A DNA stretch of 64,000 nucleotides, taken from positions 9,672,001 through 9,736,000 of the forward strand of contig NC_065908.1 in assembly GCF_905147045.1 (NCBI RefSeq). The letters are read 5' to 3'. This DNA is from Nymphalis io (Eukaryota; Arthropoda; Insecta; Lepidoptera; Nymphalidae). Positions 23,329 to 34,236 of the stretch are shown here, piece after piece. The notes beneath the pieces are model-generated. The model saw nothing but the letters and a program-made list of their open reading frames with translations, did no database searches and was not told the DNA's origin. Each line of letters starts with the position of its first letter. Within the stretch, counting starts at the first letter, position 1. Both the position numbers and the translations under genes were made by a program.

Positions 23329-23456
23329 TTACGACTTTATATTATCTAAAATAACGCGTTCACGATCGCAGACGTATTTTAAATACAACATTTCCTCAGT
23401 TATTTCTGCATTGCGATGTAATAACCCGTTGGGCTCGTCATCGCCCGAACTAATTC
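23329..23456 (-). CDS. Candidate terminal coding exon of an unrecognised gene
   Basis: On the minus strand a plausible 3' splice site (TCATCTATCGATAG|GAATTAG) opens a phase-1 exon. It carries 41 further codons to a TAA at 23329. The peptide ISSGDDEPNGLLHRNAEITE continues to a C-terminus VCDRERVILDNIKS. It is acidic and hydrophilic with mixed codons, unlike the Phe/Ile/Leu/Asn/Lys-rich chance ORFs around it. No matching upstream exon was identified on the minus strand up to about 38 kb, and the family is not recognised. A captured-gene fragment or a chance frame in an old repeat are the alternatives. Confidence 0.35.
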
Positions 23457-23633
23457 CTATCGATAGATGAAACGAAAATTCATGAAGTTGAATGGACTTT
23501 AAATAAAATAAGATTAGCGTCACCGTTCTAAGCATCAAATATATATTTAAACTTGTTAAAGGCAAATAGGATTATTAGTGATGATATGTACAGATGTAAA
23601 TGGATGTTGGTATTTCTATTTGAGATTGTACTT

Positions 23634-23853
23634 CGCGGTATGGCTTTGTGAGAGTCCGTCGGGGTATGTACCACCAACTCATCATTCTACCGCTAAACAG
23701 CAATACTTTTGTATTCCGGTTGGAATGATAGTCAGTGCACAAGGGGCGTAAGGTTCTTAAGGCTTCTTATTTTGCAACGTTGGTGGCGCTTCAGTGATGT
23801 AAGGAATGGTTTGTATTTCTTACGGTGCTAATATCTATGGAAACTTTCCGCTA
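23634..23853 (+). mobile_element. SINE family A copy, diverged and shortened
   Basis: The plus-strand order can be followed: GGTATGGCTTTGTGAGAGTC, CGCTAAACAGCAATACTTTT, AACGTTGGTGGCGCTTCAGT, TTTCTTACGGTGCTAATATC. The 3' CATCAGGTGG block is lost. Confidence 0.7.
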
Positions 23854-24702
23854 ATGTGAATAAATATGTTTGCGCGAGATATTCAGTTCATTAGAAAAAG
23901 ATATAAGTTATATAACTTCATACTACGATTCTAAGGACTCGATTTCATAGACATCTACATTTTGACATCTCATATATAAAATGGATGATCTATCTAGGTT
24001 GATGTATCATAGGAAACTCGCCACTAGACGCTATTACAGCACATGAAATTCCTGTACCATGTAACCGCTCGTCATGAAACTTGGTATGACCACACAGGCA
24101 TTACAACATACTGCGGAGTTAGACTAGGAAGGTTAAAGTGACATGGTTTATTTGTTTGTTGCTCTTTCATCTACTACTCAACTGAACATCATGAAATTTT
24201 GCCAGGGTTAAAGAATAAGTCATGTAATTAACATCTTACCACACCAACACACATGCCAGCTGAAATATAGTTAAATTAGACTGTTATTACGATACAAGAA
24301 AAGCTTAGTTTTTTAAAAGGCAACAAAATAAAATATTTGATTTTAGTTTACATTATAATTATTTATAGTAATACTACTGTCAAATACTACATTGTTATAA
24401 AAAAAATATATTTAAACTCTTAAATCGAGTCATAGAACCGAATCGAGCAGAACTATCGGCTAAAACGGTACCGAGACTAAGGTTCATAAAATAACGTTGT
24501 GTTTATTCAACAGGTTAATCCACAATAAATAACTTTAGTTATTCACGCGTCTAGATCTTTAGTCAATACTGAAGGTCTCTCTGGCGATGTGCACGTCTTG
24601 AGGCGAATTTATGATCACTAATAAACCATAGCGGAGGTTGTCACTTACAGCGGGCTGGATAATATGTAAGATTTTCTTTTTCTAGATAACAACTACTTTT
24701 TA
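23854..24702. other. Non-coding stretch with old repeat sequence
   Basis: 23990-24260 (GAAACTCGCCACTAGACGCT, CGTCATGAAACTTGGTATGA, ATCATGAAATTTTGCCAGGG) has the look of a degraded dispersed repeat in which ATGAAATTTTG-type segments recur. No gene was recognised. Confidence 0.4.
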
Positions 24703-25001
24703 CTGGTGGTAGGGCTTTGTGCGAGCTCGTCTGGGTAGGTACCACCCACTCATCAGATATTCTACCGCAAAACAGCAATACTTGATATTGTTGTGTTCCG
24801 GTTTGAAGGGTGAGTGAGCCAGTGTAATTACAGGCACAAGGGACATAAAATCTTAGTTCCCAAGGTTGGTGGCGCATTGGATATGTAAGCGATGGTTGAC
24901 ATTTCTTACAATGCCAATGTCTAAGAGCGTTGGTGATCACTTACCATCAGGTGGCCCATATGCTCGTCCGCCTTCCTATTCTATAAAAAAAAAAAAAAAA
25001 A
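24703..25001 (+). mobile_element. SINE family A, young full-length copy
   Basis: A complete element with an 18-base A tail (24984-25001). Over its length it differs from the copy at 15167-15460 at only a few positions, while both differ together from the other copies. They are therefore sister insertions of one subfamily. Confidence 0.95.
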
Positions 25002-25195
25002 CAACATTTATCATGTGTTTAATAATGTATGATTTTTTTTTTAATACAGTGGAGACTGTCATTGAGAAATAATATAAGGCTCTTCTTGAACTGTCATGCG
25101 CCGCTAACCACGGGGTATAATGTGCTACGTACCAGGTATAGGTACAGTATACCTAATTGCCCAATCTAAATAATTGATTGATTATATTGGGCACC
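25002..25195. other. Short non-coding stretch
   Basis: Nothing was recognised apart from simple AT-rich sequence. A diverged continuation of the RTE-like LINE that follows is possible. Confidence 0.4.
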
Positions 25196-25293
25196 AACTG
25201 GATGCGGAAGGCGGAGGACAGGGAGCTTTGGCGCACCTTGGGAGAGGCCTATGTTCAGCAGTGGACAACGATTGGCTGTTGATTGATTGATTG
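25196..25293 (+). mobile_element. 3' end of an RTE-like LINE with TTGA tail
   Basis: The plus strand reads RMRKAEDRELWRTLGEAYVQ then QWTTIGC and a stop. That is a typical C-terminus of an RTE-clade polyprotein. The stop TGA merges into a (TTGA)n microsatellite tail at about 25272-25293. The reading frame is intact, in contrast to the related fragment at 34138, which has a stop in the same segment. Confidence 0.8.
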
Positions 25294-25793
25294 ATTGAAA
25301 AATTTAGTAAGTGAATGCTAACATAACCAACGGACGTACATAAAGCCACACCACTGGTAAAAATGTAATGTAAAAAAATATTTATATTAAATTCAAATAT
25401 CCCGCATCATATATATAATAAAATAAGTAAATGTATAAGATTGATCAATTTGTTTGTACAAGCCTATGCTTCAAACTATTTCATAGGTTTTAACGAATCA
25501 CAATATAGTGATAGATATCACGAGAAATTATGCACTTTCTTTCCGATATTTGATAATATGAAAGTAAGTATAATTATATTAAAAAATACAAACAAATAGC
25601 TTCAAATCAGCTGACAACTGACAAAAAGCTGACTAAGAATATTAATACATTATATTAAATAAAGAACAATTATGACATACCAAATATTAATATGTATATA
25701 AAGCAAGAAACATATCATTATGAATTTTATTAATACAAAAACGTAATATGTACTCTATAAATACATATAAATATATTATGTAATATAAATAGG
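25294..25793. other. Non-coding stretch
   Basis: Very AT-rich. No gene or repeat was recognised. Confidence 0.5.
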
Positions 25794-26047
25794 TTTTTTT
25801 TTATATAAAATAGGAAGGCGGACGAGCATATGGACCACCTGATGGTAAGTGGTCACCAACACCCTTAGACATTGGCATTGTAAGAAATGTCAACCATCGC
25901 TTACATATTCAATGCGCCACCAACCTTGGGAACTAAGATTGTCCCTTGTGCCTGTAGTTACACTGGCTCACTGCTGTTTTGCGGTAGAATATCTGATAAG
26001 TGGGTGGTACCTACCCAGACGAGCTTGCACAAAGCCCTACCACCAGG
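25794..26047 (-). mobile_element. SINE family A copy with a short internal deletion
   Basis: The minus-strand element runs from a T-run at 25794 to CCCTACCACCAGG at 26047. Most blocks are intact (GGAAGGCGGACGAGCATATG, CGCCACCAACCTTGGGAACT). The CCCTTCAAACCGGAACACAA block is deleted, joining GGCTCACT directly to GCTGTTTTGCGG. The 170-codon frame over this region is an artefact of the SINE plus AT-rich DNA. Confidence 0.9.
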
Positions 26048-28741
26048 TAAAATTGGTAATATGTGTAAAAGAAAAAAGGTTAACTGTGATTTATTCTAAC
26101 ACAAAATTTATGTTAAATCTCCAAACAGTATTGCCGCTAAAAGATACAATAGGCAGAAAATTATTTTATGTCCAAATAAATTATAATTCACATTTATTAT
26201 ACTTTAAAAATATATTTTCTAAAGAAAATTGTCTAACGATTCTCCTGAAAGTTATATTATGTTGTCAAGTAAATCTGAAATCTGTAATACATTTTAGTTG
26301 TAAATTGCCAGACGAGGTGACCCAGAACAATACTGCTATAATATTAGACGATGGGGATTAGTTTCTGTGGGAGGACGTACTTATTATCTCTGACGCGAGA
26401 TACTTATCTGCTGTCAAAAATGTTCATGTTTTTCCAATTACAAAATGAAAATATATTTTTTTCAAAAATAAAATTTGTAAATACTTATGAATCGGAACGT
26501 TAATATCTCTTTCGGTACTTAATTTATACCAAATAAAAACGATTAGAATTCGAGACCGAACGATCAAGATCATGTAAGGCTACGGCCTCATCTTTCCACT
26601 TGAAAAAATAATATTTCGTATCCTTGATATCAAAATCATGATTGAATATAAAAAAGGCGTCCAGAATCTCTGTCCGCTCCTACTGGCACTGGGCCTCACT
26701 CCAGCCACGCCCAAAGGATTGACGTCACAGGCCCATCAGAGACTACTAATGCATTTCAACACTGAGTGAGTCTGTCAATGCGTCTTCTGCACTACATCTC
26801 CACAATCGGACAGTTTTACAAACATTCGATTTTCAGTATGAGAAAATAGACACGGATGTAATCATTAAACGAATTTACAATTAGCGTGTCCATTCTATTA
26901 GTGAAGCGTGGATGAAGCTTGGATGATGGATACCGAACTCGTTTAAATATTTCGTACCGCGAAAAACGAGGTAGAAATTACTTGATTTTTACTATAAAAT
27001 ACAAATATGCATCTTTTATATAATAAACGGCTGAATTAATATGCAAATGTTCACTATGCTATTGGGGCAGACACACTTGTGTATCGAAGCAGCATTTACT
27101 TGTCCTCTTAAACACACGGTAAACATATGGACAAAGGCGTACCTAATAACGCAAAAAAAACAAGCGCTGACGTTTTTTGCACATTGTTGCGCATTCGTAC
27201 ACCCAAGAGAAAACTCTTGGGTGTCATTCTTACCCAGTGCTGCGCTTACCCAGTTGTTTCGCCACGCGGTGTGTATTCTATGGAAAATGTTTCGGAGCTT
27301 ATATCATCGTAATATTATGAAGAAGCGGTTTAAGAATGTTAAATGTTATTGTTGCATACCTACACCTTATAATTGTTCTTAGCGTACCATGTGTACGCGT
27401 TTCTACCTGAATTCAAAAACTCTCAATCTCATTTTGTCTGTATATACATTTGTAAGATGTACAAGTTGGTTGAGCTCGGCGTTAAAAGTACACCAGGATG
27501 GTTGACAAATATTAATTGCAATGACCGCTCGCTTTTCTGGACAATTACTGACTAATTGCTGGGCACTCATTAATTATCTCTGGTCCTCCATTTCATCTTT
27601 CTCCTTCCGAAGGATTCCTTTTGTCAAGTCGCCAACACCATCAATCAACATGGCGACGCCACATATTACGTAGGCTCATATATACATATTTTCGATGAGT
27701 TATGAAGCCATTTTCATTTATGGTAGGTAGGTTTAATAGTAATGTACCCTTCATATATAGACTCAACAATGTCTAATAGCAATAAAATTGAGAAAAAAAA
27801 CATATTATATAGATATTACAAACAAAAAAGTCATATCCAAACCAATATATAATAAACTAGCTAACAGCTTCTCACAGGTAGATGATAAAAAAAATATTTT
27901 TGATATGATTTGCGTACAATCTATTCTTAGAGAGCGTCTACGTCGCGAAAAGAGTAACCAAGCAAAATTTCAAGTCAATCGGACATTTTTTCAGAGATCT
28001 CATTATGAGTCACTATGGTATTTTATACTATATCTTATGCATTAATATATATATATATATAGACACTGATATATAGGCTAACTCTTTTATATTCGTTAAA
28101 ATCGCCATGAATCATGAATGTGTAGGGCGGTAAAAAAGTTTAATCATACCAAAAATATGCAAACTAGAGCGGTCAGAGTTTTGATCATTAACATTATTTA
28201 CGGAGTCGTAACATTATTGATGAGGTGTACCGGCTGTGGTTACACTCGGAACTATAGACTGGCGACTAAGAATACTTAATAGTCCTGCAATAGAACTTAC
28301 ATAATACTATACATACATACTAACGATTAACACATATTGTTCTGGCATAAAAATTTAAAAAAACAACAGCAATAATATCTGAGCGAAATATAAATTATTG
28401 TAACAGGATAAATCCCATATTATTGATTTAATATGATCCCTAAAGACTTTGAATTCCGGCCTTCTTTCTCAAATATTTTAGTGTCTATTAATACTATTAA
28501 CAAATCTTCTGGGAGATTAGCGAGAGCACAGGCATTTACAATAACGCAAGGTGCGTGTATTTCGGCGACGTTAATAGCGTGGACTATATGTCGGGTTGTC
28601 ACGTTGACCCTTTAAGCTTGTCTACATACGAAGCTACTATTATTTTATTGACATCTTTTCTATGACGTGATACCGTTATAAAGATAATATAATTGTTAAT
28701 TATTTACTTTGTTAGTAAACTTACAATTAAATCAAATGACA
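26048..28741. other. Non-coding stretch with two GC-richer patches
   Basis: 26655-26800 (CTACTGGCACTGGGCCTCAC, TTGACGTCACAGGCCCATCA) and 27040-27320 have raised GC and short frames in more than one phase. 28433-28615 is open on both strands. None has convincing splice sites or a recognised relative. An (AT)n run lies at 28044-28062 and a perfect hairpin at 27199-27224, annotated separately. No gene is claimed. Confidence 0.4.
27199..27224. repeat. Perfect 11-bp inverted repeat, AAAA loop
   Basis: ACACCCAAGAG at 27199-27209 and CTCTTGGGTGT at 27214-27224 are exact reverse complements around AAAA. There is no following T-run, so a bacterial-type terminator is not suggested. The role is unknown. 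Confidence 0.85.
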
Positions 28742-28911
28742 CTTGGTGGTAGGGCTTTGTGCAAGCCCGTTTGGGTAGATATATATTTCTACCACAAATT
28801 GAAACGTAAATAAAACATCAAACACAAGGGAGATATCTTAGTTCCCAAGGTCGGTGATGCATTGGCGATGTAAATAATGGTTAATATTTCTAAGGGCACC
28901 AGGGTATATGC
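28742..28911 (+). mobile_element. SINE family A copy, shortened
   Basis: The head TTGGTGGTAGGGCTTTGTGC is intact. The core is truncated and the 3' end stops near AGGGCACCAGGGTATATGCC. Confidence 0.75.
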
Positions 28912-30354
28912 CTATTTTGTTAATTGTTCTTAATAACATGGACTGGTTGGATTGTTCTTAATAACACAAAAAAATGTGTCCTACAAATATAATATATGTT
29001 TTAAACATGAGTTTGGTAATGAACGCTCCTCCTATCTAACAAGATATCATATTAGCATTCGGTTAACATTGCTTACATTTTTTTAAATAACTTTTCTCCA
29101 CAATGAGTTATGTCATGCCATAAATCTCTATGATTGCAGACTTTTAAAATGCTCCCGTCCGAATAACCTCGAAAAAATGTTTTCAGAATGGACTAAATTC
29201 CTAGAATTCTGTATTTATTTATTCAAATGTAATATACTTCTTTAACTCGTATGCAATCCGCCTTTAATAATTGGCTTGCGTGTTCACAGTCACGTCCAAA
29301 GAAATCGTCATCATTTTCTTAGGCAAAATATACGTATCTATCGTATCCATTGCATTGTGAGCTTTACACCTTAAACATACGATTTAATTTTGTAATATAT
29401 ATTATATAAATATTACCAATTGATCCTGTAGCCCGTGTGACGTCACGTAATGCATCGGCGCGATGATGTAGGCGCTATTTCAGCTGCATTTAAAAATAGT
29501 TCCGTAGTGTCGTAGTGTATAAATAAACTTTTATCTATACATGCGATTGGCCCCAATAATTTGTTTGTCGACTAAAATATCAGCAGTTACTTGTATATTG
29601 CAATATCTTAATATTTGTTGTTGCTATCCAACGATTAACTATGGATAAACTGATCTCTTCTGAATTTATATTTAATTTTGTTAAATATTATCTAAACATG
29701 ATAGTACTGAATCCACTGATTTATAAGCGACAAGGGCAGTTGGTGTAAAAAAATCAACCAACCAAAACGTCCATGTAAATATGCAAGTATAATAAGTATG
29801 AAACGGACAATTCAAAATGTTTGGTAAAAAGAACCACATCAGCGTCATCCCTGTCATAAACTAAAATAAAAATCAAAATATTCTTCATTTAAGCAGATTC
29901 CGAACCGGCAGCGGCTTTCTTTTTAATCGACAAAACTAAAATGAAAACATTCGATATTTAGTTAGATATTCAATTTAACATTTCAACATGATTATTGAGG
30001 AGCGCTTATAACTTTTGAATGTTATGTTGACATGTTAAGGGATTAATTAAATGTTTGATTATAAGGGACGGTACCGATACGGAATCTATGTACATCCTAT
30101 CGACAAGAACCAGTCTGAAAACTCATTAAGTCCTTTTTCTTAAACTTACATATATAACCTATATACAGTTCAATTTATACATGACATAGAACTATATACA
30201 GTTCAATTTTACGCTTTTGTAATGCGCTTGTGTGTTTTTCCATTGCACGGTACTTTGGAATTAAACCTAAAGTGGATTTAATTTTTTAAGTGGATCAGTT
30301 TCATATTATAAACTGTTTGTAGAGTTATTATAAAATAACATGAAATATGTATAT
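28912..30354. other. Non-coding stretch with a CRE-bearing patch
   Basis: 29430-29520 contains the palindromic CRE site in GTGACGTCACGTAATGCATC, followed by GGCGCGATGATGTAGGCGCT. It is a GC-richer patch that could be regulatory. The rest is AT-rich with no gene recognised. Confidence 0.4.
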
Positions 30355-30545
30355 ATTTCTATGGTTCTACCACTCTCATAACATGGGACGGCAATCCGAC
30401 ACAACCAAATTTCAGCAACAAGTTTTATGTGCACTCCGAGGCACGGGACTGTTAACAAACTTCCACTTCCACTTGTTGCAAACTTCCGGCTGTACAGGGG
30501 TTTGAACCCAGGGTTTGACATCTGTGATCTTATGAGCTAGCAACA
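30355..30545 (-). mobile_element. SINE family C copy, partial
   Basis: It shares CCACTCTCATAACATGGGAC, GCACTCCGAGGCACGGGACT and the head segment GGGTTTGAACCCAGGGTTTG (plus-strand view) with the other family C members. The distal body is missing. Confidence 0.65.
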
Positions 30546-31188
30546 AGAAAAACGAGACAATCAAAAATAATACTATGTACAATTTTTAATATTGATATTA
30601 GGAACCATAAAGTGAGCCAATGTATCAGCCGGGCGGCGCGCCAGGTGTGCAAGATACTCAGAACTGGCAAATTAGTACAACTTTAAAAATCATTGTTTAT
30701 TTCTCCAAGAACGCAGTTTAGCTGCGAATGAAATGCTACTGAGAATCGGGTTTTCGTTTTTTGATTACGTAACAAATTATATTGCCAAAATGGTGCAGAA
30801 ATACATTTTTTACTTAGTAGATATTATTGCAGTTTTTAAAAACGATCGTTAGAATTGTTGCTAGGACCATTGTTTTCATGTATCAGATGTATATTCTGAA
30901 AGAGAATAATAGACTTTACTAATAGGATTATGTTAAATAACTAATTGAAGCCTTCTTAGCGGCAGTTCAAATATAGACTGCGGAATTTTATTATTATAAT
31001 GCGTATATCTTACAAACAACTAACTTCTTATTATTATATACAACTCAACTCTCAAATACTCAATTATTATTATGCTTACAATTATAATATATATTAAATA
31101 CGAAGTAATTTATTTTGTTTGTCTGTCGTGGTAATTTTCTCGCTAATTTAACGCTTCAAAAGACGTTTCCTAGAAGTTTGTTTTCTAG
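30546..31188. other. Non-coding stretch with a possible small first exon
   Basis: At 30619 (+) an ATG opens MYQPGGAP in an unusually GC-rich run (GGGCGGCGCGCCAGGTGTGC) with a usable donor CGCCAG|GTGTGC in phase 1. The terminal exon candidate at 31189 begins in the matching phase. Nothing else was recognised. Confidence 0.25.
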
Positions 31189-31274
31189 TTATTCGTCAAG
31201 TGTCAGACGGCGGCCCTACGGCGAGCGCCACTAAATCAGGCGGCAAAGAGCCAGATGCAATGCTAATTGCATAA
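31189..31274 (+). CDS. Candidate terminal coding exon of an unrecognised small protein
   Basis: A good 3' splice site (TTTGTTTTCTAG|TTATTCG) opens two bases plus 27 codons ending in TAA at 31272-31274. The downstream bases overlap an AATAAA hexamer (TAAATAAAAC). The peptide is IRQVSDGGPTASATKSGGKE then PDAMLIA. It is hydrophilic, low in the residues that dominate chance AT-rich frames, and locally GC-rich. Spliced to the possible first exon at 30619-30643 it would make a roughly 36-residue protein, but that joining rests only on phase and proximity. The family is not recognised. Confidence 0.3.
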
Positions 31275-31357
31275 ATAAAACGCTACTACTAGAGTATAGT
31301 AACACTATTTATAATTGTTTCTAGAAGGAAATGTTATGTAATCTTTTTTTTTTTCGT

Positions 31358-31601
31358 TAGAAAACGTGAACATTAGCCGAAGATTGCGGGTTCGGGCTGA
31401 GGTAAGCCACCACTTTTTTTATTTGCTTCACTTGTGCTTATAATTTTCATGTTTGGCGTCGTAGAAAAATATCTTGAGGAAACCTGTATGTTTTAGATGA
31501 ATTTCTGTTACATATGTATCCACCGATCCGTAATGGAGCATGGTGGAAGCTCAAGTTGCGGTAGGCCTTTGTTCAGAAGTGAGACATTTACAGTTACTGA
31601 G
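31358..31601 (+). mobile_element. Degenerate SINE family B copy
   Basis: The plus-strand body can be followed (CACTTGTGCTTATAATTTTC, TTGAGGAAACCTGTATGTTT, AGAAGTGAGACATTTACAG). Substitutions are heavy and the tRNA-like head is ruined. It is clearly older than the copy immediately downstream. Confidence 0.7.
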
Positions 31602-31644
31602 TGTTTTACTTTAAATAAATATTAATAATCTCAATTAAACATCT

Positions 31645-31945
31645 AAGCCGAGATGGCCTACTGGTAAGAACGCGTGAATCTTAACCGATGGTCGTGGGTT
31701 CAAATCTGGGTAAGTACCAATGAATTTTCATGCGCTTAATTTGTGATTATAATTCATCTCCTGCTATGCGGTTAAGGAAAACATCATGAGGAAAACTGCG
31801 TGTGTCTAATTTTACTGAATTTTTGCCACATGTGTATTCCGCCAACTCTCATTGCAGCAGCCTGGTTGAATAAGCTCCATACCTTTTCCTCAAAAAGGGA
31901 GAAGAGGCCTTAGCCCAGCAGTGGAACATTCATAGGCTGTTACTG
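31645..31945 (+). mobile_element. SINE family B copy, full length
   Basis: Head AGCCGAGATGGCCTACTGGT (A box) and GTGGGTTCAAATCTGG (B box), complete body, and end GGAACATTCATAGGCTGTTA. It is one of the more complete copies. It shows an A-box change (CTACTGGTAAGAA instead of CTAGTGGTTAGAA). Confidence 0.9.
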
Positions 31946-34049
31946 TCTATACTGTAATTAAAACTCAGCTTTACTATGTTTTTTTTTTATAAACTTTTCA
32001 TAATCTATTAACACTTAATCGATTTATAATACACTATTGTTTGAATTAATGATATCAAAACATTGTTCGTGAAACAAATCAATCTTTTCTTGTCTATTAA
32101 GTCTTAATAGACAAGAAAAGTGTTTCAAGATCCACATTAACGACCCAGTTAACAGAGAAAACGTTTCCCATACAGCATGAAATCATTAACAATGGCCGCC
32201 AATTGTTCAGTACCAAAGTTTATATTTAGAAAACTATTTAAGTTCAATAAGCGACGACTCGAATTAAACAACTTTAATTATGAAACTGTTTTATCGTCAG
32301 GAACTCAGTACATTTTTTTCTAATTTTTACAAAAAAAAACTTGATACCTTATTTTTGTCACGATTTATAAGATTTCATTCCGGTTTTTATTTGCGGGATG
32401 TTTTAAAAATGAGTTTGTTTTGTTTTTTAATTCAACTTACCCGACAACGACTGATGTCTTCTAGAGAAAACGAACAGTGGGATGACTCTATCAATAAAAT
32501 TTAATCAAAGTAAAGAATCATTCTTACAAATCAATCCGAAATTTGCTTACATAAAATATAACATTTTCTGAGCGTAAAATTGAACGCATTAGCATAAAAC
32601 GGCTATACAGTATGGACGCCGAGTTTTTGATAATACTACCCACAAAATGGCGCTTGCGCTGGCATTTGAAGTTATCTTTGAACTAGTTTATGTTGTTTTT
32701 GTTTGTTGACGGCCGTAAAAGATTTATTTGGAGTCGTTTAAAGGAAATTACCGCTTGTAATAAATTGAGCATTGGTATCTAGGGTGGACATGACTGTCGA
32801 CAATATTTGTGTGAAATAAATTTCTTCCTAATATTATTGTATTACCTATCTTATTTCTTTCCTTTTAAATATGGTTTTGACAGTTTTTGAATATCCATGG
32901 AATTCTTGAAGTAACAATTATGATAATAAGTTTGTATGAATGTCTAAGATCTAAAAGTTAATGTATCCTAGAAAACAAAATTCTATATATTTTAACCACG
33001 GCTCATATTCATAATTAAATTATAACGAATGTAGAAATGAACACTTACGTATTTATTATTTATTTTATTTGGAACGTGATAGAGGTGATCACATTTAAAA
33101 AAGATCAATTTTTAATCAAGTTCACGACAATACATAATCAAATGTATACTTATAAATGAGAAGACATGTTTTCAGTTAAACATAAACATTAAACAGAAAA
33201 TGCGTTTCGAAAAAGATTTTAGTATATAAAATTATTATATAACTAGCTGCGCATTTTGCATTTTTACCCGCTTTAAACAAATTGACATGACAAGCGTGAA
33301 TTTCAAGTTCTTATTCTGGGAATGAGATTTTAAGGATATGCTCTGAGTGTCCACAAAATCCCATTGTTAAGTACGGGCGAGCCGTACATCGCGACGACAA
33401 TCAGAAATAGTTTAATTGTGTAGTCTAACTTAGTTCTTAGTTCTTGTTACTAACAATAATATAGTAAGAAATTTATATATATTTTTTTTGTATCTCAATT
33501 GTGTGGACTTTTGTTGTCTGAGAATAAATGATTATTATTATCTTGTACATAATAAGTTTTACATTTGTGGCACGAAAGCCCGTGAAAGCATTGAAACACA
33601 AGTGTAGATAGTTTCGTGGCTTTTTGTTCAGGGAGTTCTCCGTTCGTTGTCAGTTTTCAGTCCCGTGACAAAGGGTTCACGCTGGGCTAAAGGGTTTTAC
33701 TGTGAACAAAACCGTGAACGTTGCGACTGTTAAAGGCTATATTTGCGCAGAAAACACACGCAAATGGACCACGGACGAGTGTAGAAATGGTTTTATAATC
33801 TAAAACAATGTAATTATTTTACTCGACTGCATACAGTAACTCTTTTTTAGGACATTATATATGATTTTACAGAACAACGTTCGAAGTGTCAATCAAGTCA
33901 TTTAAAAAGACGTTTGTCTTATATTCAAAACTATAAACAATAATATTTCACATAAAAAATACCACTGACTTTCTTACATAGATTCTTCTCAGATGTTGGT
34001 GATATAAACTATAACCGAACCGGTGATATGTTTTACTCTGAGCTGTTTT
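31946..34049. other. Non-coding stretch
   Basis: It contains a long hairpin at 32071-32126, annotated separately. 33240-33460 is a degraded repeat-like segment (AGCTGCGCATTTTGCATTTT, GTACGGGCGAGCCGTACATC). 33570-33790 is GC-richer (TCTCCGTTCGTTGTCAGTTT). No gene was recognised. The frame at 32280-32504 has the composition of a chance ORF. Confidence 0.4.
32071..32126. repeat. Long inverted repeat, 17-bp perfect stem with outer arm
   Basis: CTTTTCTTGTCTATTAA (32084-32100) and its exact reverse complement (32104-32120) are separated by GTC. An outer arm pairs GAAACA (32071-32076) with TGTTTC (32121-32126) across a 7-base one-sided bulge. The 3-base loop is too tight for a normal microRNA precursor. 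A palindromic duplication arising at a replication or repair event is the simplest reading. Confidence 0.85.
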
Positions 34050-34136
34050 TGTTAAAATAGGTAGCAGAATAGCACAAGGGCCATAGACATTGGTATTGCA
34101 AGAAATATTAAAACGTTCCTCGTGCCTGTAGTTAAC
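34050..34136 (-). mobile_element. SINE family A fragment
   Basis: GGGCCATAGACATTGGTATT and GCAAGAAATATTAAAACG, then CGTGCCTGTAGTTA, are family A blocks on the minus strand with internal segments missing. The fragment directly abuts the LINE end at 34138. Confidence 0.55.
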
Positions 34137-34137
34137 T

Positions 34138-34236
34138 GCGATGCGGAAGGCGGAGAACCGGGAGCTTTGGCGCACCTAGGGAGAGGCCTATGTTCAGCAG
34201 TGGACTACGATTGACTGTTGATTGATTGATATTGAT
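34138..34236 (+). mobile_element. 3' end of an RTE-like LINE, broken frame
   Basis: The sequence matches the LINE end at 25196 (GATGCGGAAGGCGGAGAACC, GAGAGGCCTATGTTCAGCAG, TTGATTGATTGAT tail). A TAG replaces a sense codon in the segment corresponding to WRTLGEA, so it is an older, non-coding copy. Confidence 0.75.

Noticed and set aside
25849..26361. 170-codon plus-strand ORF
   Set aside because: The first half is a SINE A copy read antisense and the second half is AT-rich DNA. There is no gene-like signal.
27041..27382. 113-codon ORF in a GC-richer patch
   Set aside because: Two frames overlap on the same strand, no splice signals are present, and it spans a hairpin.
28433..28615. 60-codon ORFs on both strands, the minus one with a weak acceptor
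   Set aside because: Neither strand is favoured, the pyrimidine tract is poor and nothing was recognised.
32674..32737. Short hydrophobic ORF starting MALALAFEV
   Set aside because: Only 20 codons in AT-rich DNA. A membrane-like composition is expected by chance there.
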